Part shown: in pieces, positions 42,339-54,946 of the stretch | Position numbering within the stretch: position 1 is the first letter of the stretch | How the letters are laid out: the number at the start of each line of letters is the position of its first letter | Assembly (NCBI GenBank): GCA_032622095.1 | Contig: CP136062.1 | Coordinates: 157,228,875 to 157,292,874 of the forward strand | Reading direction: 5' to 3' | Length of the DNA: 64,000 nucleotides | Origin: Siphonodentalium dalli | Lineage: Eukaryota > Mollusca > Scaphopoda > Gadilida > Siphonodentaliidae | The notes under the pieces: generated by a model | Told to the model about the DNA's origin: nothing | Database searches by the model: none | The model's input: the letters and a program-made list of their open reading frames with translations, nothing else | Translations under genes and position numbers: made by a program

Positions 42339-43066
42339 AACACCTCAAAAAAGAAAGTCACCCCAATATATTCGGTAATAGTTCATAAGATATTGGATGG
42401 ATTTTGATGAAACTTTCCACAAATGATTTGTGGTACCAGAGACATCAAGTGTGATGAGCACTATGCTGTGAGCTGAGATATGGCTGAGTGAGCACGAATT
42501 GGATAGAAGAGGGGAACTTTTCAAAAGTTGCAACAACACAGGTAGAGTTATCAGTCATTCGGCTGTGCCTTGGTCTCCCACTTCTCGCACGGGCTCGGAT
42601 CATATGTGGGTACCGCAATGACCTACATGGTGGGAAACATGGTTTACTGAAAAAGGGCTTCACAGAGACTTAGTTCAATAACTCTGTGTTGCTCAAGGCA
42701 ACGAATGTGGTTAGACTGAATGGCCTGACATGTAGCGGGCACATTGTGTCCCGAAGATGACACGCATGTTAATGTGGACACACAGTGTCACTTTTGGACC
42801 ACATTTACAGTCAGTAACAACTTGTGTGAACAATGGAACACTGGGGTGATTGTCCCCTCTTCGTCAGTGTTTTGTAACTTTTGACAAGCACCCTCTTCCA
42901 TTCAATTCGTGCTCAGTCGGCCATAACATTACTCAAATGACCGTGCCTCTGACATGTTGTGTCTCTGTTTTCACTAAACATTTGCATAAAGTTTCGACAA
43001 AATCCATCCAATATCTCATAAAATATTACCCAATATATTAGGGGGACTATCTTTTTTTTAGGTGTT
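42339..43066 (-). mobile_element. Tc1/mariner-like element relic with long TIRs and TA duplication
   Basis: The ends AACACCTCAAAAAAGAAAGT (42339) and the complement of 43066 (AACACCTAAAAAAAAGATAG) are flanked by TA. Similarity continues inward about 110 bp, including ATATTGGATGGATTTTG on both arms. In the interior, on the minus strand at about 42560-42600, the frame reads RARSGRPRHSRMTDN, reminiscent of the GRPR linker of mariner transposases. No DDE domain remains. Confidence 0.65.
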
Positions 43067-43210
43067 TATTTAAACGAACCTCCTCATTTTTCTACGTAAT
43101 TTGGAGGGACGGATACGATAGGTAGATAAATACACGAAATATTGGTATACCGGCTTCATATGTTTTGAAAAACACTTGCCAAAGTCACAGCCATTTTCCA
43201 GCCGTTTTCA
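43067..43210. repeat. Dispersed repeat, copy B (right part)
   Basis: Matches copy A 1655-1790, including GGACGGATACGATAGGTAG and CACTTGCCAAAGTCACAGCC. Completes copy B after the Helitron-like and mariner-like insertions. Confidence 0.85.
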
Positions 43211-43589
43211 ATTTTTCGCCCGAAGTCAGACAAACTCTCTTTATTGCTACCATATCAAGAATAGAATAACACGGAACTCTCTTTTCTGGTCCACGTCGTG
43301 CAAATAGCTGATTTGTGTTTGGGACCCTTGTTCTTAGTTGCATGTTTGATCACTTCAATGCGTCTTTTTTGGTTACAGAATGCTCGTAGAAAGGTAGTTA
43401 AGATATTTATCGACCTAGTTCGATACCTGGAAAAAATCAATAGCGAACAATATTATTCACATATTGGAGCGCAAACCGCCCTATGGCTTCAATAGTGCAT
43501 GTCATATAGAAATGATTTTCAGTAATAGATAATGTTGGTACCAAATATATTCTGTTAGACCATATATAGCAACCATGTGTGGGCTGTTA

Positions 43590-43850
43590 CCACCTGAATG
43601 TATGAAATGAAAATTGGACTATTTTTGCATCAAAATATGTAATTATGATGACGGAGATTCACACAGTATATTCCTTTATCGATAACATTTGGCCTTATCG
43701 CTCACATCTACTCATCACTAGTCATCAGTTAGCTAATAATATTATTCGCGCCCAAAATACAAATCGAAATTGATATCAGACACTTTCGACATATCGACGC
43801 GATCGACGTAAAATTATCATCGACTTAATTATTTCAACCCCCCCCCCCCC
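43590..43850. repeat. Repeat R0, uninterrupted copy (empty site)
   Basis: Contains the R0 halves in one piece, joined at GCTAATAATATTATTCGCG (about 43731-43750). Ends in a 14-base C run at 43838-43851. Confidence 0.8.
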
Positions 43851-46159
43851 CCAACCTTTATCTATATGCAGGTTATCATTAAGCTGAAGCTATAATTATT
43901 GAAATTTATTTATGCGCACGGATTTAGGCAGACATTGCGTGTTGAATTGTAATGTTTATTTATAAATTATGAAACTGAATGTGAAATTTCATAATTGTTC
44001 ATTTCCATGATATATTTTATAGCATTGGATGAGAGAATGAGATATATGAGGGTGGATGAACCATCCATGAATGTAGGAAATGGTAATTGAATATCGCGTT
44101 CACGTTTTTTTAACGGAAACACATACCAGTTTCAGGTCCGAATCCAGGATTTACCTTTGTGCGAAATGTAGTCCCGTCACGTAGGGTGCGACAATGCACA
44201 TGAGTTCACTCATGCACGGTGTGTAAACCTGCATGTACCAGGATTTCCTTAAAAGGATACTGCACTCAAATTTTGTTGTTGGTTCAAATAGTCTCTGAGT
44301 CGTAGAATAAGGTAACCAGATTTCCATTATTTGAAAGTCTGTTGAGTACGAAGTAATGTTACGGATGGCAGATTATCCGGAATGCGAAAATAACAATTGT
44401 CGTTGTCGAGTAATTTTTGGACAGTTTTCAAGTAACTGTAACAAATAGATGTTATTATTAAAACCATACTAGCCCCATATTCTCATTTAAGTCATTGTTT
44501 TGTCTCTAGTCAGTAAGTGGCTTGAGTTTAAGCCCTGTATCAACTTAATGTTTTACACGATCATGTGTGCCACGCGTTGCCCACTGCGCTATCGTGAATT
44601 ATTTTGATTACGTCTTGTACACAGAAATTCGAAATTTAATTTATGTCTCCAGCCATAAATTAACTTTATAACAAAGTATTATTGATTTTAATATATCCTA
44701 TTAACCTGAACGTTAACATAATACATCTTCGACTCAAATTACTTAGTTTTCAATATATTATCCATATCAGATCGTTCTTATTACCGAGAATTTATTAAAC
44801 ATGGTGTACAGTACCCGTTTAATTGCCAACAATGGCTATGCCGTTGTTTCGCTCTTCAGCACTTTTGACAAAAATGCTGACCGTGTGTGTGCCAAATATT
44901 CTAATAGAAGCGATTACATATGAGTAAATTAATGGAATAAACTAAAAACCCAACAGGGTAAGATCTAAATGTTTTGCTTAAACCGAAACAACTATTTTAA
45001 TTACATTATTCGTATAAATAAACGTGCCAGTTGTCCGAATTCATTTGTAAAATCGTTCCATTTAGACGAATAAATGTATTCCTACTCATATCTTAACTAT
45101 AGCTACGGACAAATTACATCGAATTACAAAAAAAGACACAATGTATCATATAAAGCGTAAAATGTTCAAACATTATTACAAAATTGTTAATATTTTTACC
45201 ATCTATGTGTATTTAATTGTCGACCGCATACACGCCCATCGAACCCAACCTTACATTATACAAAGGTTAAGGAACTGATCAATCATGGGATCAACACTAT
45301 GGTGTGCATGTAATTCATTGATTGCAGTCTTGTGTTATGCGCTGAGCGTACACTGATTGTTGTATATGCCACGACGTATATATATAGCAGGCGCGTCCCT
45401 GGGAGCGGAGCATAAAGGCAGTGTGAGTTGGAGTGCAACCGAGCCTGTTACAAGCCCATATGATTAATTATAACAGTACATCTGCCGTGTATAGATGCTA
45501 AGAACACAACTGGTCTTCGACCATCCATTGCATGTAGCGCAGGCAATGGATACAGTTTTTTTCCGTTGATTCATTTCCTCCAAAACAATCTATGCAAGTT
45601 GACCATATTGTTCCAAAAACTAAAATATCCAATGTATGTCAAGTCTTTTGACTCTCAGAAACATATGTTGATCTTTGAGGGTTCATAGTTCGATACGATG
45701 TTTCACGAGAATATATTCGTGAAGAGAGTATGGCCATTGGTCGAGGGATCGCCCGCTGGGTCGCCGCCCGATTGTCAACTTGATGAATTAATTAAGATTC
45801 ACGCAAGATTAATCAGATAGTATATTAGCTTATAAAATCTTATCATCCAGGAGGCGAGGTTGTCAGCTACCCCACATATTTCGATATGTAGAAGCCTTAT
45901 TTTAATCAAATTATTAATGTATTGCTTATTGTTGATTTCATGCAGGTTTTATATTCTGCTGTTCTCAAAGCAGTATTTCTTTCCGTTTTGATATTCTGTT
46001 TGCAAATTGTTCAGTTGCTTAATGGTTCTGACCCCAATCAAGCACACTCGCTCTGATTTGGATGTTTTTATGTATACATTTTGTTTGATTTTAATCTAAT
46101 TAACGGTTATTGTCTAACACGGCTGCTTCGCTTAATCCTGATTCAATTTATCTCAGTCG
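43851..46159. other. Intergenic, no recognised feature
   Basis: AT-rich sequence with no long frame, no repeat partner noticed in this window and no RNA gene motif. Confidence 0.45.
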
Positions 46160-47230
46160 TTATATGGCCTATCCCCGTGTGGGGCCGGGGAAGAATAGGC
46201 CAACCACCCCAAAGCGAGTGGTAAGAATCCCCTAATGTGGCACCCTGTTTTCCGTGGGGTGAGGTGTGGTATAGGAGTCATTGTGATACTAGGGACGCAG
46301 GCGGCCGCATCACGTGAGGCATCGACCTGCGGATACGACTTAGCTCATGGTCCTCTTTGGTCCGACATCTCTTCAAGACGGGTGGTTGAGTTGACGCGGC
46401 TTAATCAGCTAGTTACGCATCGCCACATTGTTTCAGATTCAATTTGTGTTATGTTGTATTGCTCGTCTGATGTTTGAAGTATTGTTTTCTGGGTTTTTTT
46501 ACACTTATGATAATTGTGTTCTCTCCTGTCTCTTTTGTGTTCGTCCTGATGATTGTTGAGTGTTGAATCCTGTATTGATCACACACCTGTCTCACCGTCG
46601 AGAGGTACCGGGATGCTGCTATATGCAGTTGCTAAATGGGTCACCGCTTCAGCTATGTACCAGTCTTCGGCCCGACCAGAATTCGAAGGGTAGTCCACAG
46701 CGGCGGTTGGCTAGTTGTCGATTGTTTTATTTTTTGTATGGCAACTCAAATAAAACATATTGCTCGTCAGAATGATGAATCACCAAGTTCCAATGATGCT
46801 CTGGTATTCCTCTGTATTCCCTCTGATGTAGCGGATTCTTCTGAGTCAGAGATATTGGCTGAGTTAGCGAGTTAAAAGTCCCTAGATTTACCAAGACAGT
46901 TGATGGTAAACAATTTCAGTTCAACAGTTATCTGATGACCTTCAATCGGTGCGAACATCCAGCGATATTGAAGGTGGGGCATATGAAGATGAATTTAAGT
47001 ACATATGTTCAAACCCATTGCTATGTTTTAAATGTCATTGGTATGGCCATGGCCAGGAACATTGTAAAAGTAAAGAAATCATAGGTGCACGATGTTCTAT
47101 TTCTGGTCGTGACCACAAGAATGTACGAATCTGAAGAAATGTTCAAACTGTCGAGGTTCACATGCTCCAATGGTTCGCTCGTGTCCCATTTGGGACAATC
47201 AATTCATAAGCAGTCCTAGGTGGATATTGA
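46160..47230 (+). pseudogene. LINE 5' region and ORF1 relic with CCHC zinc knuckles
   Basis: GC-rich leader text (46160-46430) precedes broken frames. At 47018-47090 translation gives LLCFKCHWYGHGQEHCKS followed by ARCSISGRDH, and after a frameshift near 47130 KKCSNCRGSHAPMVRSCP (47135-47195). Three consecutive Cys/His knuckles with these spacings are the signature of ORF1 (gag-like) proteins of jockey-type LINEs. At least two frameshifts and several stops make it nonfunctional. No ORF2 follows, so the copy is deleted. Confidence 0.7.
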
Positions 47231-48290
47231 CAACCAAGGTTTTCTAATTCAACTTGTCAACATTGGAACTATGTGACTACTGTTTTATTACATGAAACCT
47301 CATATTTGATTGGCTGCCTAATTTTGAAGCCTGGAAAATACATTTGTAAGCGGAATCTTTTGTTGATTTCTTGATAAATAAAACCTGCGCCGTTTTAAAT
47401 AGAAGTGAAATCAACATCGTAAAACGATTGTGTTTATGTGATATATAGTCGTTAGTATTGGATTGTGAGTGGCCTACTTATAATCATATAAAAAAGGAGG
47501 TTAACGATATTTCTTTGTCGCATAATACACCTCATTAGCCGGAGAAAGGACAACTTTCAACGTGAAACACAATAGTTTGTTTTAGTTTGTGTCCGTATAT
47601 ATATATTTGAATGATATTGGCGAGATTCCACACGGGTACAGTACTACCAGTATTAACTAATCAACACATATTAAATTTATCATCTACAACTTTACCATCA
47701 TGGACGATACGCGTAAATGTATCATACTTGTATAATTGGAGTTATGGAGTAGTAAAACCTGTATTTCGAACTTCAGGCCGGATTCGTCATCTCCAGCTTA
47801 AACCTCCGAGTTTAAACCAGGTTTAAACCTACATTGGCGGTGCAGCCAAACCTGGTCTGAGGGGGCGTTTTTTGTCGTTCAGATGTCAGCTAATTGACAA
47901 CTCTATTTGGTGTTACGAGCATGCAGTCAAATTACCCTGTTACCAATCAGACCAAAAGGCAGGCCGATATTGTGCTTATTGACACGACATAAATGATCGC
48001 GAATCAGGGGATTTATTCATTGAGAAACAAGTATCGCTCATGGACCACATAGGGCATGTCTCTCAACACTAGTTTAACGCGCTGTTAAACAATTTGTTTG
48101 TGATAGATATTCTGCAAGATGCTTTACCCGAAAAGACACAAATCTGGTGTATTTACGTGCATATCTGTAAAAGAGTATAGGGTCTTCTATATATCTGTCT
48201 TGGACAGATTTCAACCAAATTACGTGTGGTGACTTTGGGTAACCAGGCGGGTGGTATAACGGTGTTAGGTTTTAAAAATAAGTTATTTAA
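47231..48290. other. Intergenic, no gene; small palindrome
   Basis: A palindromic patch of TTTAAACCAGGTTTAAAC lies at about 47812-47828. Otherwise nothing recognised. Confidence 0.4.
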
Positions 48291-48657
48291 AAGACATATT
48301 ATGTACTTGTTCGGGTGCGTGAAACTGATCAGTTAGTATCCAGGCGCTATGCCAACTGGATGAAGGTACCATTATACTTACATCGCCGAAAATCTGAAGC
48401 AAATCGACCGTAACATTCCATAGAAAACATCGTCTGACCTAAGATCAAATGTATATATTTAATACTCGATCCGAGACGCATCTATCGGCTATAAACTAAC
48501 GAAAACGATTTCGCCATCGAGAGTCACCGCATTTAATTAATATATAAGAATGACGGTGTGTTGTCAATTTGGATATCATAGTTATAAAAATTACCACTTT
48601 GAACAAGATTATTCTCCATTTATATTTGATCACCCTACCGTTGTGTTTCATATCACT
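48291..48657 (+). mobile_element. TTAA-flanked MITE family T, copy 2
   Basis: Preceded by TTAA (48287-48290) and followed by TTGA (48658-48661). Shares GAAACTGATCAGTTAG, GCTATGCCAACTGGA and TCGAGAGTCACYGC with the copy at 50662. Noncoding. Confidence 0.8.
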
Positions 48658-48827
48658 TTGAAATAAGAACAATTTATTTGAAGAACAAAATGGAAAATAT
48701 TGTTAGATTGAGTAAGGAGTTGAGAAGAAACACAATTAAAAATTAAATTAAAATGTTATAAATATCCCGTCATGCAGAAAATCAAAAACATCCCAGGTTT
48801 TGAACTGGTGGAATATTATGGGAATGT

Positions 48828-49244
48828 ATGGGCGTAGCCAGAGTAGAGCTTCGTGATATGATCTACACCAAAACAAGTTATCAAATTAGACCCATCAAGC
48901 AATATAATTTTAGGATTGCAAACTATGTGTATAGCATATCTGGTCATGTAGTAGCATCGTTTGGTGTCGAAATTAAAACGTTCAACCCTTCAAATGAGTT
49001 CGTAGAACACACCAGTACCTGTGATTGCCACAAGACAAAAAACCCACACTATAGTTGTAAAAATCATATTGAAGGAACTTGTCCATATCTGAGCAACACT
49101 CGCGTGCGAATGAATCAACTGCGACAAGATAACACCAGTCGGCAGTCGCCCTCACTCGAGATTATTTACAGCTCCACCCTTTTATCTGATTGTTTTACAA
49201 TTCTAAACCGCGATCGAGAAAAGACGGATTGGTCACTCAGATAA
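48828..49244 (+). other. Unrecognised 138-codon ATG frame
   Basis: From the ATG at 48828 the frame encodes a basic, Cys/His-containing product with CDCHKTKNPHYSCKNHIEG at residues 65-83 and CPYLSNTRVRMNQLRQ after it. Five cysteines in 25 residues suggest a possible small zinc or disulfide module. No family was recognised. It is the longest ATG frame outside known elements in the right half of the window. It could be a single-exon gene, one exon of a larger gene, or a transposon remnant (it lies 170 bp past a MITE). Confidence 0.3.
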
Positions 49245-50661
49245 AGCTTTAAAATCGGTCCCTGTTTTCGCCTATATCGGGTTTCGCACCCGCGCCAACA
49301 ATGTATATCATATTATTTTGATATTATATTATTATAAATATTGCATAAATATGATATCATTATAAAAATTATGCAAATTTAATACAATCATTGTATGAAT
49401 GTTATATAAATAGTTCATGAATATGGCTACTATATCCGTCCTTCTTAACTTTAGAGCTATGTATATCAGTCATCAAATGTTCGGAAATAAAATCTGTGAT
49501 TTGCAGATGAACAACCACCATGCACGCGAATATAGGATATAATATATATATAATAGAATATATACAAACGACAGTTATAGTCTATGCATTTATTGTCGCG
49601 TTATGTGGCTAGTGTGAACAGTGATAATTCGTATATGCCAACTTTGCATATCTCTAATATCGCGGTCATAATATTTTGGTCTTATTTGAATGGTATATAG
49701 TATGATAACGAGGCAGCATGTAGGAACATTTATCACCGTATAACATATTTTGACCATTCATTTTTCCCTATGTTATGAACGTATGAGCGTGAAATACGCC
49801 CATCCCTGTTAATCTCCTTCACCGTAGCTGATATTTGGAAGATATATTGTATACTAACAGTAGGATAAAGTATTAAACCTCAGCGGCGAGCCACCTTTGT
49901 GGTGGATATCGCTGCGGTGCACTTGTCCTCTTATTGTATTGTCGTTAAAGAGTGGATCAACTCACAATGGTTGAGGCGGTGCAGTCACTTCATAATATAA
50001 CTTCATTCATTTTCGAGAGGTACGACAAACATTAGGAAACAATAAACAAGCGGATATGTAGCTGTTATTGAAACCCCCAAAGGCAATTCTTAGATTTTGA
50101 CAGTCCTTGAGTTTGTTGTCAATAAAGTGATTACACAATCCATATTTAGTATTATCTCTATATGTGTTCAGTATTCAAGTTTCCTCATGTTGTAAAATCT
50201 CGAATCAGGGTCTGCCTTTCGTAGAATGTTCGATAAGCCTCTGGCTTTATTTACTTTCCACAAACATGGACCATACCCATGCACTTTTCATTATATAACA
50301 CCGCGTCGCCCGAGAATTATAATGTACTAATTCACATGGACCTAGCACACATGGACCATACCTAACACACATGAACCCTTCCCAACACACATGAACCACA
50401 CCATGCACTTGTCGTTACACAAGACAGCATCGCCCGATAATTTTATTGCGGCTCGCGCCATTCAACGGAATATCGTGTATCAACTCACTATTGGCTTATT
50501 TATGAATCAAATAAGTCTAATATGAACCAATGTGAATATTTCTTTGCAATATGATACTATTTTCACGCGAATATGTTGCAATATGAGATTATTTCTCGCA
50601 ATTACAAATAAGCCACATTGTGCTTATTTTCACTAGAAAAGGCCGTCGGGGATCATATTAA
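49245..50661. other. Intergenic with a short duplicated segment and an inverted M6 fragment
   Basis: CATGCACTT...TCGCCCGA...AATTTTAT text occurs at 50278-50330 and again at 50392-50450, separated by several ACACATGRACC repeats. From 50452 to 50560 GGCTCGCGCCATTCAACGG is the reverse complement of M6-related text at 23535-23725. A small hairpin lies at 49885-49920. Confidence 0.5.
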
Positions 50662-51030
50662 TATAAAGTCATATTATAGACTTGTTCGGGTTGTTGAAAC
50701 TGATCAGTTAGATTCCATGACGCTATGCCAACTGGAATAACGTAACATTCTACTAGGAATCGCCGAAAATAGTATACCAATCGACCGTACCCCTCCATTG
50801 AACACATCGTCAAAACTACGCTCAATTGTAAATATTTACTTCTCGACTCGGGACGCAACTATCGGCGATAAACAAACGAAAATTACTTCGCAATCGAGAG
50901 TCACTGCTTTTAATTGATATATAGAATGGCGAAGCGTGTTGTCAATTCTGATAAAATAGTTGTACAAATAACTACTTTGCGCGTGATTATTCTCTCTATT
51001 TCATCACCATACCAGAGGTTTCACATCACA
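50662..51030 (+). mobile_element. TTAA-flanked MITE family T, copy 3
   Basis: Flanked by TTAA at 50658-50661 and 51031-51034. The full 369-bp form, homologous along its length to 48291-48657. Confidence 0.85.
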
Positions 51031-53330
51031 TTAAAGAAACACAATGTCTTCGATGTGGGTTCGTGTGGAATAACATACATTTTATGAAAGTATATAACAC
51101 AACTGCTATCAACAGGTACATGTAACAATAGATCGATTCTGTTCGTATTTTCATTATCAATAACTCTCCAGTAACGAGATTCCACATGAAACCATTGTTA
51201 TGTAAATGTTAATGCTATACAGTGGTGGCAGTACAGATCAAACTCATCAAAGTCCACTTATATACCAAAGTTCAATCCAGACTTTAAGGTAAACATCGGA
51301 AAAGGTGTCAATGTGCAGCTTAAATCGTCGTGTGGCTTTAACTTATTTCTTTTGTTTACTTCACAGCTACTTAAATGCATGTGATATTTGTATTCAATTG
51401 TTCGAATTATGCCCCTTTGCCCTTTATTTCTGCGATACAAAGTAATAAACTTGAAAAGTATATTCGAAGCAGGTGATTACTGTTACCCTAGATACATTGT
51501 TCTTTAACACTACTATCTGTCAAATATGATCCTTCTTTGTTTTGTACATTATGGCATCTTTGATGGGGACATACCAGTGCGTTTGGCAGTATCAATAAAA
51601 TGTCATTGTTAACACCGACACGTTCTTATTGTTACTGGCCATACTGTTACCAAGAAGAACATGGTAACAGTAGTGAATATCCTGGTCACACGGGAGAATT
51701 AACCGACAATAAGCAGGAGTTGGCAGTTGGCAGGGTCCGCGCTGGCCCAAAATTTACGTTTGCTAAATATTTTGCCAAATGAAAATAATTTTTGCCAAAT
51801 GTTGTTAGAAGTTGCGAAATACTATCAGTTTCTACATCATTGTGTCTTTTATTTTGTTTATTTCGACAATCGCTGCTTGAGCGACATTTGATATCGATAG
51901 GAAAGTAGTCCATTATTAACAATTCTCACCTCTATACTTTGGTTTATCATAGCAGTATAGAAAGAGTGTGGTATAAGGAAAACACTAAACACGGTGGGAA
52001 CCCCACTAAGCCCACCGTGAATCACCGGCATTCGCGGTGAATTATCCACGGTGAACTCGATTGGATCGGATTAAGATGAATAAACAAACGTCCGGAGACT
52101 TGTCGGTGACCACTGAGAATCGCCGAGAATCACCGCGAATCACAGAGAATCGCTTCAAAATGCCGACATCTATATTGTATCACGTCATAACCGAAACCCT
52201 TTACTGTAGTTTATTTTTAGAACATACTCAGTTGCCCATACAGTGTATGCTGCTGTATATTATATTTATATTATGTTTGATAATAAATAAAATTATTTTT
52301 TTAATTTCCCGGCCATAACAACACGCTTTTCATTGTCGTGAACTGGGAACACATCAATCCTGATGCTCGCTATTGGTGCGTGTTGCAGAAAAATCCGTAG
52401 TTACATGAATGCAAGGCTATGTTACTCAAGACCACTACGAGTTACATGCTCCGTTTGTGTTGTAACATTTGTCGTTTAAATTGGTTCTCTGCTCGTCAAC
52501 GGATCCTCATCGGAACAAGGAACAATTGATAATGTATCCTAGTCTGACTCAAGAACATTTCCTACTCACTGCGCGAAACGTGACGTATACAGGTATAGCA
52601 ATGTCCCATAGTTTCCATCTGTCGAAAATAGGTGATATTTGCGGCACGTGCATCTCAAAATACGTAATATCCGTAAGGTTGACGTTTGTTGTGACGAAAA
52701 TGTCCCGTATGTCACAAAGTACGGAAAACATGATTTCTAAATGTGTTCGCCGTACATATCATGTAAATATCAAATGCATGGAAACCTGTAAATGTGAATT
52801 TTGAATCGCCGGTTACATTTCACATAAATGTCAGAACTATGTAAACGCCGTAAAATTTGACGCTTGCTTTGCCATCATATATATTCCATAATTGTATTTT
52901 TAAGCATATAGAACATTTTAACTGTGCATCCCACTGCATCTTTTGAATTTTAAACTGAAGATGCCAAAATATTGACAATGCAGCTATTGCATTTGAGAAC
53001 AAGCCTTCGGTCCCCGGTTTGTTTTATTTAAATTGTAGCAGTGGCCAGCATATTGAGATTGAGATGTGTAGAAATTCCGGTTATCGATATAATTCAAGTA
53101 CTGTTCGTGGCAATAAATGTTAAGCATGCAATTTGCTCTGAATGTTCTAGTTATATGAATGTATCCATAACTGATCGCATGTGGCTTATCCTTTGCATAA
53201 GGGGTTTAGATATAATGCAAAATGAACCATGACTTTATGTTTGAATTCTTTTAACGATGGGGTTAACCAGAAGTCATACATTTATGTCGTCGACTTTATT
53301 AACATATGTGTATAATTTGTATTTTCTATT
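51031..53330. other. Intergenic or intronic sequence; short CGGTGAATC repeats
   Basis: At 51995-52150 short motifs CACGGTGAA, CACCGYGAATCAC and GAGAATCGCC recur in both orientations. Frames at 52469-52804 and 53041-53232 are open but resemble no family. Confidence 0.4.
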
Positions 53331-53337
53331 TTCCAGG

Positions 53338-53524
53338 CAATATACAGGTCTCGTGTTTTTAAACACTGTTATCGCGCCATATTTCCGTCTATTTTCAGAC
53401 AAAACGGGCATTCATGAACCAAAAGGACTTAACCAAACCTGCATAATATATTGCGTAGATTATCCACGTAAATGGAATGAAGAGTTTGTGGAATATTCTC
53501 AATGTCATTATTCCAAATATTATT
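53338..53524 (+). other. Possible 3'-terminal exon, unrecognised
   Basis: A pyrimidine-rich stretch and acceptor TATTTTCCAG end at 53337. An open frame then runs 62 codons to TGA at 53524, with GLNQTCIIYCVDYPRKWNEE near its end. AATAAA follows 28 bases after the stop (about 53553). A second acceptor-like TTTTCAG lies at 53398. The combination of acceptor, frame, stop and polyadenylation signal is what a last exon looks like. I recognise no family and cannot connect it to an upstream exon with confidence. Confidence 0.3.
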
Positions 53525-54254
53525 GATTGATTGTTGTGGATTATACATTCCAAATAAATATGCATTTTATTTAGTTAACTTCCAGTCACCCCACTACTAT
53601 CGACAGACCAAAAATTATATAGTGGAAAATTTTTTGCACCTTGCACACCCTCCATGACCGATACCAATGGTATGACCAGTGTATTCATTTCTAGAGTGGC
53701 AGCACTTTGCGACCGTATGTCGTATTCTACGCCTACCACCCTATCCGTTTAATACCAAAAGGATTGGTGAATTTTAACTCGAGTCTATTCGTTGGCCCCT
53801 GCGAAATACAGAATCATACAATACATTTTGTTCATGTATTGTGGCGATTTGATTGGCCGATGATGTGAATCAGTTTGTAAGCTAATCATCCAACCATGCA
53901 TCGTGTAGTTACGGATATGATAAAAGTCGATAGACAGAGCGAACTGTCAGATTTGCCCCACACTGCAGTTCATAAAGCACCAGTGCTTATACACACAAGG
54001 TAAGTGCACGATGGGTACATCTCGATATGTAAATAACTCGCGTTTTGCTGGATGGTCATGTCGCATTATATTATTATATGACTTAAATTTATTAAATACC
54101 GGACGCCATATTTCACATCAAATTACTCTCAATTGCATATGCCATTGAATCCTGCCTCATGCATAAATCCAGCCAAAAATGGCAAGAGATTTTCCACAAA
54201 AATTTATCTGGATCTATTTGGCAAAACATCTGGAATTTCACATATTATCATCTT
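53525..54254. other. Intergenic, no recognised feature
   Basis: No coding or repeat structure noticed. Confidence 0.4.
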
Positions 54255-54946
54255 CATTGGCTGCGGACACACGTACCACAATAACGATGGCATAATAGGT
54301 GTGACAATGTATTATGGTGGAGTTTGGTGACAGTTGTGTGACAATAACTATGTGACATAGCAAGCTATGTTGCCCGCTGAGTTTTCGCACAATGAGTAGA
54401 CTGGACCAATTAACCCATTGCGTTTCACCAATGTTGATCTCTGCTCATTACGTTTTGCTACATTGTATTCTCTACGATATATATAATTGCGCGATCGATC
54501 GTCCAGAATTGTGTTTGACCGTGGCAATCCCTCATTCACTCATGCACGTATAGTATTTTATTAATATGCTCTCACTACTTATATTAATTTCATGGGTATT
54601 AAGACATTTCCCCAATTGCGTTTTTAATTTTTGCGACTTTAGTTCTACGCATAATTCCGCTAACATTATCATGTGGGCCTATGAACCTGTGTCGGAACTG
54701 TTGGGGGGAAATGCAGCTGAACGAAAGTATCTGGAATAAACAAATCGAACAATATACACAAGGACCAAAACAAGAAAAAGGCTGATAATTACGAACATTG
54801 GAAGACTCATTGTGCGAATATACATCGGGCGACATGGCTAGCTATGGCATATTAATTGTGACGGCCAAATGTCACCAAACTCCACCATAATAAATTGTCA
54901 CACCTACTATGTCATAGCTACTATGGTACGTTTGTCCGCAGCCATG
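54255..54946. mobile_element. ~690-bp element with ~145-bp inverted repeats
   Basis: The left arm, 54255-54398, starts CATTGGCTGCGGACA and contains TAGGTGTGACAAT and ATTATGGTGGAGTTTGGTGA. The right arm, 54804-54946, is its imperfect complement. Arm similarity extends to TTCGCACAATGAGT at the inner edge. The 405-bp centre has no convincing gene. No target duplication was found. Confidence 0.7.
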
